Shown here in pieces: positions 5,587-6,816 of a stretch of 6,816 nt of DNA. Below the pieces are notes generated by a model. The model saw nothing but the letters and a program-made list of their open reading frames with translations. It ran no database searches and was not told the DNA's origin. The DNA lies in the NCBI GenBank assembly GCA_019747455.1, contig JAIEQT010000176.1, positions 1-6,816 on the forward strand. The letters are read 5' to 3'. Positions within the stretch are counted from its first letter, which is position 1; each line of letters opens with the position of its first letter. Both the position numbers and the translations under genes were made by a program. Origin of the DNA: Chitinophagaceae bacterium. Its GTDB lineage: Bacteria; Bacteroidota; Bacteroidia; Chitinophagales; Chitinophagaceae.

Positions 5587-6444
5587 TTATTTATAGTTAG
5601 CAGCAAAACTTTGTGTTAATGTGAAACCAGATTCATCAATACCATAGGTGATACCATCAATACGCGTAGTAAACACGTTATACATAATGATAGCTACCGC
5701 TGAAGTACCGATACCTAAAGCCGTATTAAATAAGGCCTCAGAAATACCTTTTGATAATTCACGAGCGGCATCACCACCACCTTCATCACCCAGGGCAGAG
5801 AATGATTTGATCATACCAAGTACCGTACCTAACAAACCTAAAAGGGTTGCTACCGATGCGATAGTTGATAAGAATACCAGGTTTTTCTCAAGCATTGGCA
5901 ATTCAAGTGCTGTAGCTTCTTCTACTTCTTTCTGAATATTCAATACTTTTTGTTCTGTTACCAATTCTGTGTTGGTAATCATCTCTTTATATTTTTTCAA
6001 ACCGGCTTTCATAACATTACCTACAGATCCTTTTTGCTTATCACAAGCAGCAATCGCTTTATCTACATCTTTGTTAGCTAAATGGAATTGTACGGTACGC
6101 ACAAATTCAGCAATATTGCCTGTACCTGCTGCTTTAGAAACAGTAAGTAATCTTTCAATAACGAAAGTAAGTACACAAAGGAAGCTACCAATAAGGATCG
6201 GTACGATGATACCACCTTCATACATTTTACTCAAACCTGCTTTTGGTCCTTTGTGGTTAGGCCAGAAACCACCACTTGGATCTGGTGCAGTAAAATTACT
6301 ATCTGCGCCCAGTACAAAACGCCAGATTACATAACCCAATAAAATACACGCTAAAGGTGCCATCCATGAAATCGCGTTGCTGCTCTTCTTTGGTTGAACA
6401 GAAGTTGCACTCTTTGCTGCAGCGGTTGGTTTTGTTTCAGCCAT
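5587..6444 (-). CDS. exbB: MotA/TolQ/ExbB proton-channel family protein
   Basis: ExbB forms the pentameric inner-membrane ring around ExbD and uses the proton gradient to drive TonB. The protein has 285 residues. The first 25 or so are Ala/Lys/Ser-rich and cytoplasmic or disordered. Hydrophobic segments lie at about 27-45, 77-99, 187-212 and 235-258. The family signatures are LLGLLGTVLGMIKSF (201-215) and GISEALFNTALGIG (233-246). Thr207 and Thr241 align with the pore threonines 148 and 181 of E. coli ExbB. There are four predicted membrane segments instead of three; the extra one is N-terminal, with a loop rich in Gly, Pro and Trp (about 46-70) before the second. It is the first gene of the exbB-exbD-exbD-tonB operon, with a candidate promoter 80-115 bp upstream. 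Confidence 0.95.
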   Translation of the reverse strand: MAETKPTAAAKSATSVQPKKSSNAISWMAPLACILLGYVIWRFVLGADSNFTAPDPSGGFWPNHKGPKAGLSKMYEGGIIVPILIGSFLCVLTFVIERLLTVSKAAGTGNIAEFVRTVQFHLANKDVDKAIAACDKQKGSVGNVMKAGLKKYKEMITNTELVTEQKVLNIQKEVEEATALELPMLEKNLVFLSTIASVATLLGLLGTVLGMIKSFSALGDEGGGDAARELSKGISEALFNTALGIGTSAVAIIMYNVFTTRIDGITYGIDESGFTLTQSFAANYK

Positions 6445-6495
6445 GACTCAATTGATTTTTGGTTTTTTAAATTAACAGTTGGTTTAATAATTTCC

Positions 6496-6518
6496 TGTAG
6501 CAATCGTCTTCAGCTACA
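6496..6518 (-). repeat. Inverted repeat / possible 5' stem-loop of the exbB mRNA
   Basis: The arms TGTAGC (6496-6501) and GCTACA (6513-6518) are perfectly complementary, 6 bp, with an 11-nt loop. If the exbB promoter proposed at 6528-6558 is right, transcription starts near 6521 and this stem would sit at the extreme 5' end of the mRNA. Terminal stems of that kind can protect transcripts. A DNA operator overlapping the start region is the other reading. Confidence 0.35.
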
Positions 6519-6527
6519 AAAGGGCTT

Positions 6528-6558
6528 ACAAAATAGGTAATTTATTGAAAGGAACAAA
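6528..6558 (-). promoter_or_regulatory. Candidate promoter of the exbB-exbD-exbD-tonB operon
   Basis: On the minus strand a TTTG (complement of 6555-6558) is followed after 19 bases by TATTTTGT (complement of 6528-6535). Spacing fits the Bacteroidota -33/-7 arrangement. The -7 box departs from TAnnTTTG by the loss of one T. The predicted start would be near 6521, leaving a leader of about 75 nt. Found by eye, so only suggestive. Confidence 0.35.
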
Positions 6559-6576
6559 TTTGCGTGGAATAATCTT

Positions 6577-6597
6577 TCGGTAATTTTCTTTTACCGA
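6577..6597. repeat. 21-bp inverted repeat in the divergent region, possible operator
   Basis: TCGGTAA and TTACCGA are perfect 7-bp inverted arms separated by 7 bp (TTTTCTT), so the arm centres are 14 bp apart. It lies between the two divergent promoter candidates, 19 bp beyond the -33 box for exbB and 39 bp before the -33 box for the plus-strand gene. Size, symmetry and position fit a binding site for a dimeric regulator. No regulator gene is in the window, and it is not in a coding region I accept. Confidence 0.45.
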
Positions 6598-6635
6598 TTG
6601 TCAGTAGCCATTCATCCAAACGTTTGCACAAAAAC

Positions 6636-6665
6636 TTGAATTCCTTGTTAAGCCCATTATCTTTA
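6636..6665 (+). promoter_or_regulatory. Candidate promoter of the plus-strand exported protein
   Basis: A TTG at 6636-6638 is followed after 19 bases by TATCTTTA at 6658-6665, which matches TAnnTTTG except for the last base. The spacing is in the range known for Bacteroidota promoters. The start would fall near 6672, leaving a leader of about 20 nt before the ATG at 6691. Confidence 0.4.
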
Positions 6666-6690
6666 GCATCCCTAAATCTACAATTAAACA

Positions 6691-6816
6691 ATGAGAAAGA
6701 TTGCTCTAACTGCCGGCTGTATAGCCATGGCACTCCTGATTCAGGCGCAGCAAAGGCCTCAAAACCCTAATCCTACGCCTACTCCGGGCCCCGGCGCACC
6801 TGCCGGTAGCTCCCAA
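6691..6816 (+). CDS. N-terminus of an exported protein with proline-rich start (partial)
   Basis: The frame is open from ATG 6691 to the window edge and gives 42 residues. MRK is followed by a hydrophobic core (about 4-17) and IQAQ, a good type I signal peptidase site after Ala19. The mature start is rich in Gln, Pro, Asn, Thr and Gly (QQRPQNPNPTPTPGPGAPAG), as in a flexible linker before a folded domain. A well-placed promoter candidate precedes it, and the leader is A/T-rich without Shine-Dalgarno. It is divergent from exbB. Such a beginning occurs in Bacteroidota exported metalloproteases and other outer-membrane or periplasmic proteins, but nothing in these residues identifies the family. 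Confidence 0.72.
   Translation, partial: MRKIALTAGCIAMALLIQAQQRPQNPNPTPTPGPGAPAGSSQ

Noticed and set aside
6542..6733. 63-codon minus-strand open frame in the divergent region
   Set aside because: It starts inside the signal-peptide gene at 6691 and would cover both the 21-bp dyad and the promoter candidates. Its protein has no recognisable domain, and the leader of exbB explains the region better.

Overview
This window looks like chromosomal DNA from a Bacteroidota bacterium, most likely of the Chitinophagaceae type. The grounds are moderately AT-rich DNA, starts with A/T-rich leaders and no Shine-Dalgarno sequence, promoter-like elements of the Bacteroidota form (-33 TTG / -7 TAnnTTTG), and TonB, ExbB and ExbD proteins of the Bacteroidota subtype. 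The family assignment is inference, not a database result.

Layout. Bases 1-75 are the 3' end of a plus-strand gene. It converges on a minus-strand block that fills 162-6444. Read in the direction of transcription (right to left), the block holds exbB (6444-5587), a first exbD (5518-4868), a second exbD (4833-4288), tonB (4257-3424), a rho-independent terminator (3402-3369), a second tonB paralog (3303-2473), mnmE (2460-1078) and a membrane-anchored alpha/beta hydrolase (1007-162). A 246-bp divergent intergenic region (6445-6690) follows, with two promoter candidates and two inverted repeats. The window ends in the first 42 codons of a plus-strand exported protein with a proline-rich mature N-terminus.

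How the genes work together. ExbB and ExbD proteins form the proton-driven motor of the inner membrane. TonB carries its energy across the periplasm to TonB-dependent receptors in the outer membrane. Here one ExbB is paired with two different ExbDs and two TonBs. The terminator places the first TonB inside the motor operon and puts the second in a separate unit with mnmE. MnmE is the tRNA wobble-uridine modification GTPase and is not functionally tied to TonB. A very good -7 element lies directly before its start, so it probably also has its own promoter. The hydrolase has a complete catalytic triad but no identifiable substrate.

I see no mobile element, CRISPR array, tRNA, rRNA or obvious pseudogene. 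The system is a recognisable one. The points of interest are the duplicated ExbD and TonB parts, their unusual domains, and the regulatory structure around them.
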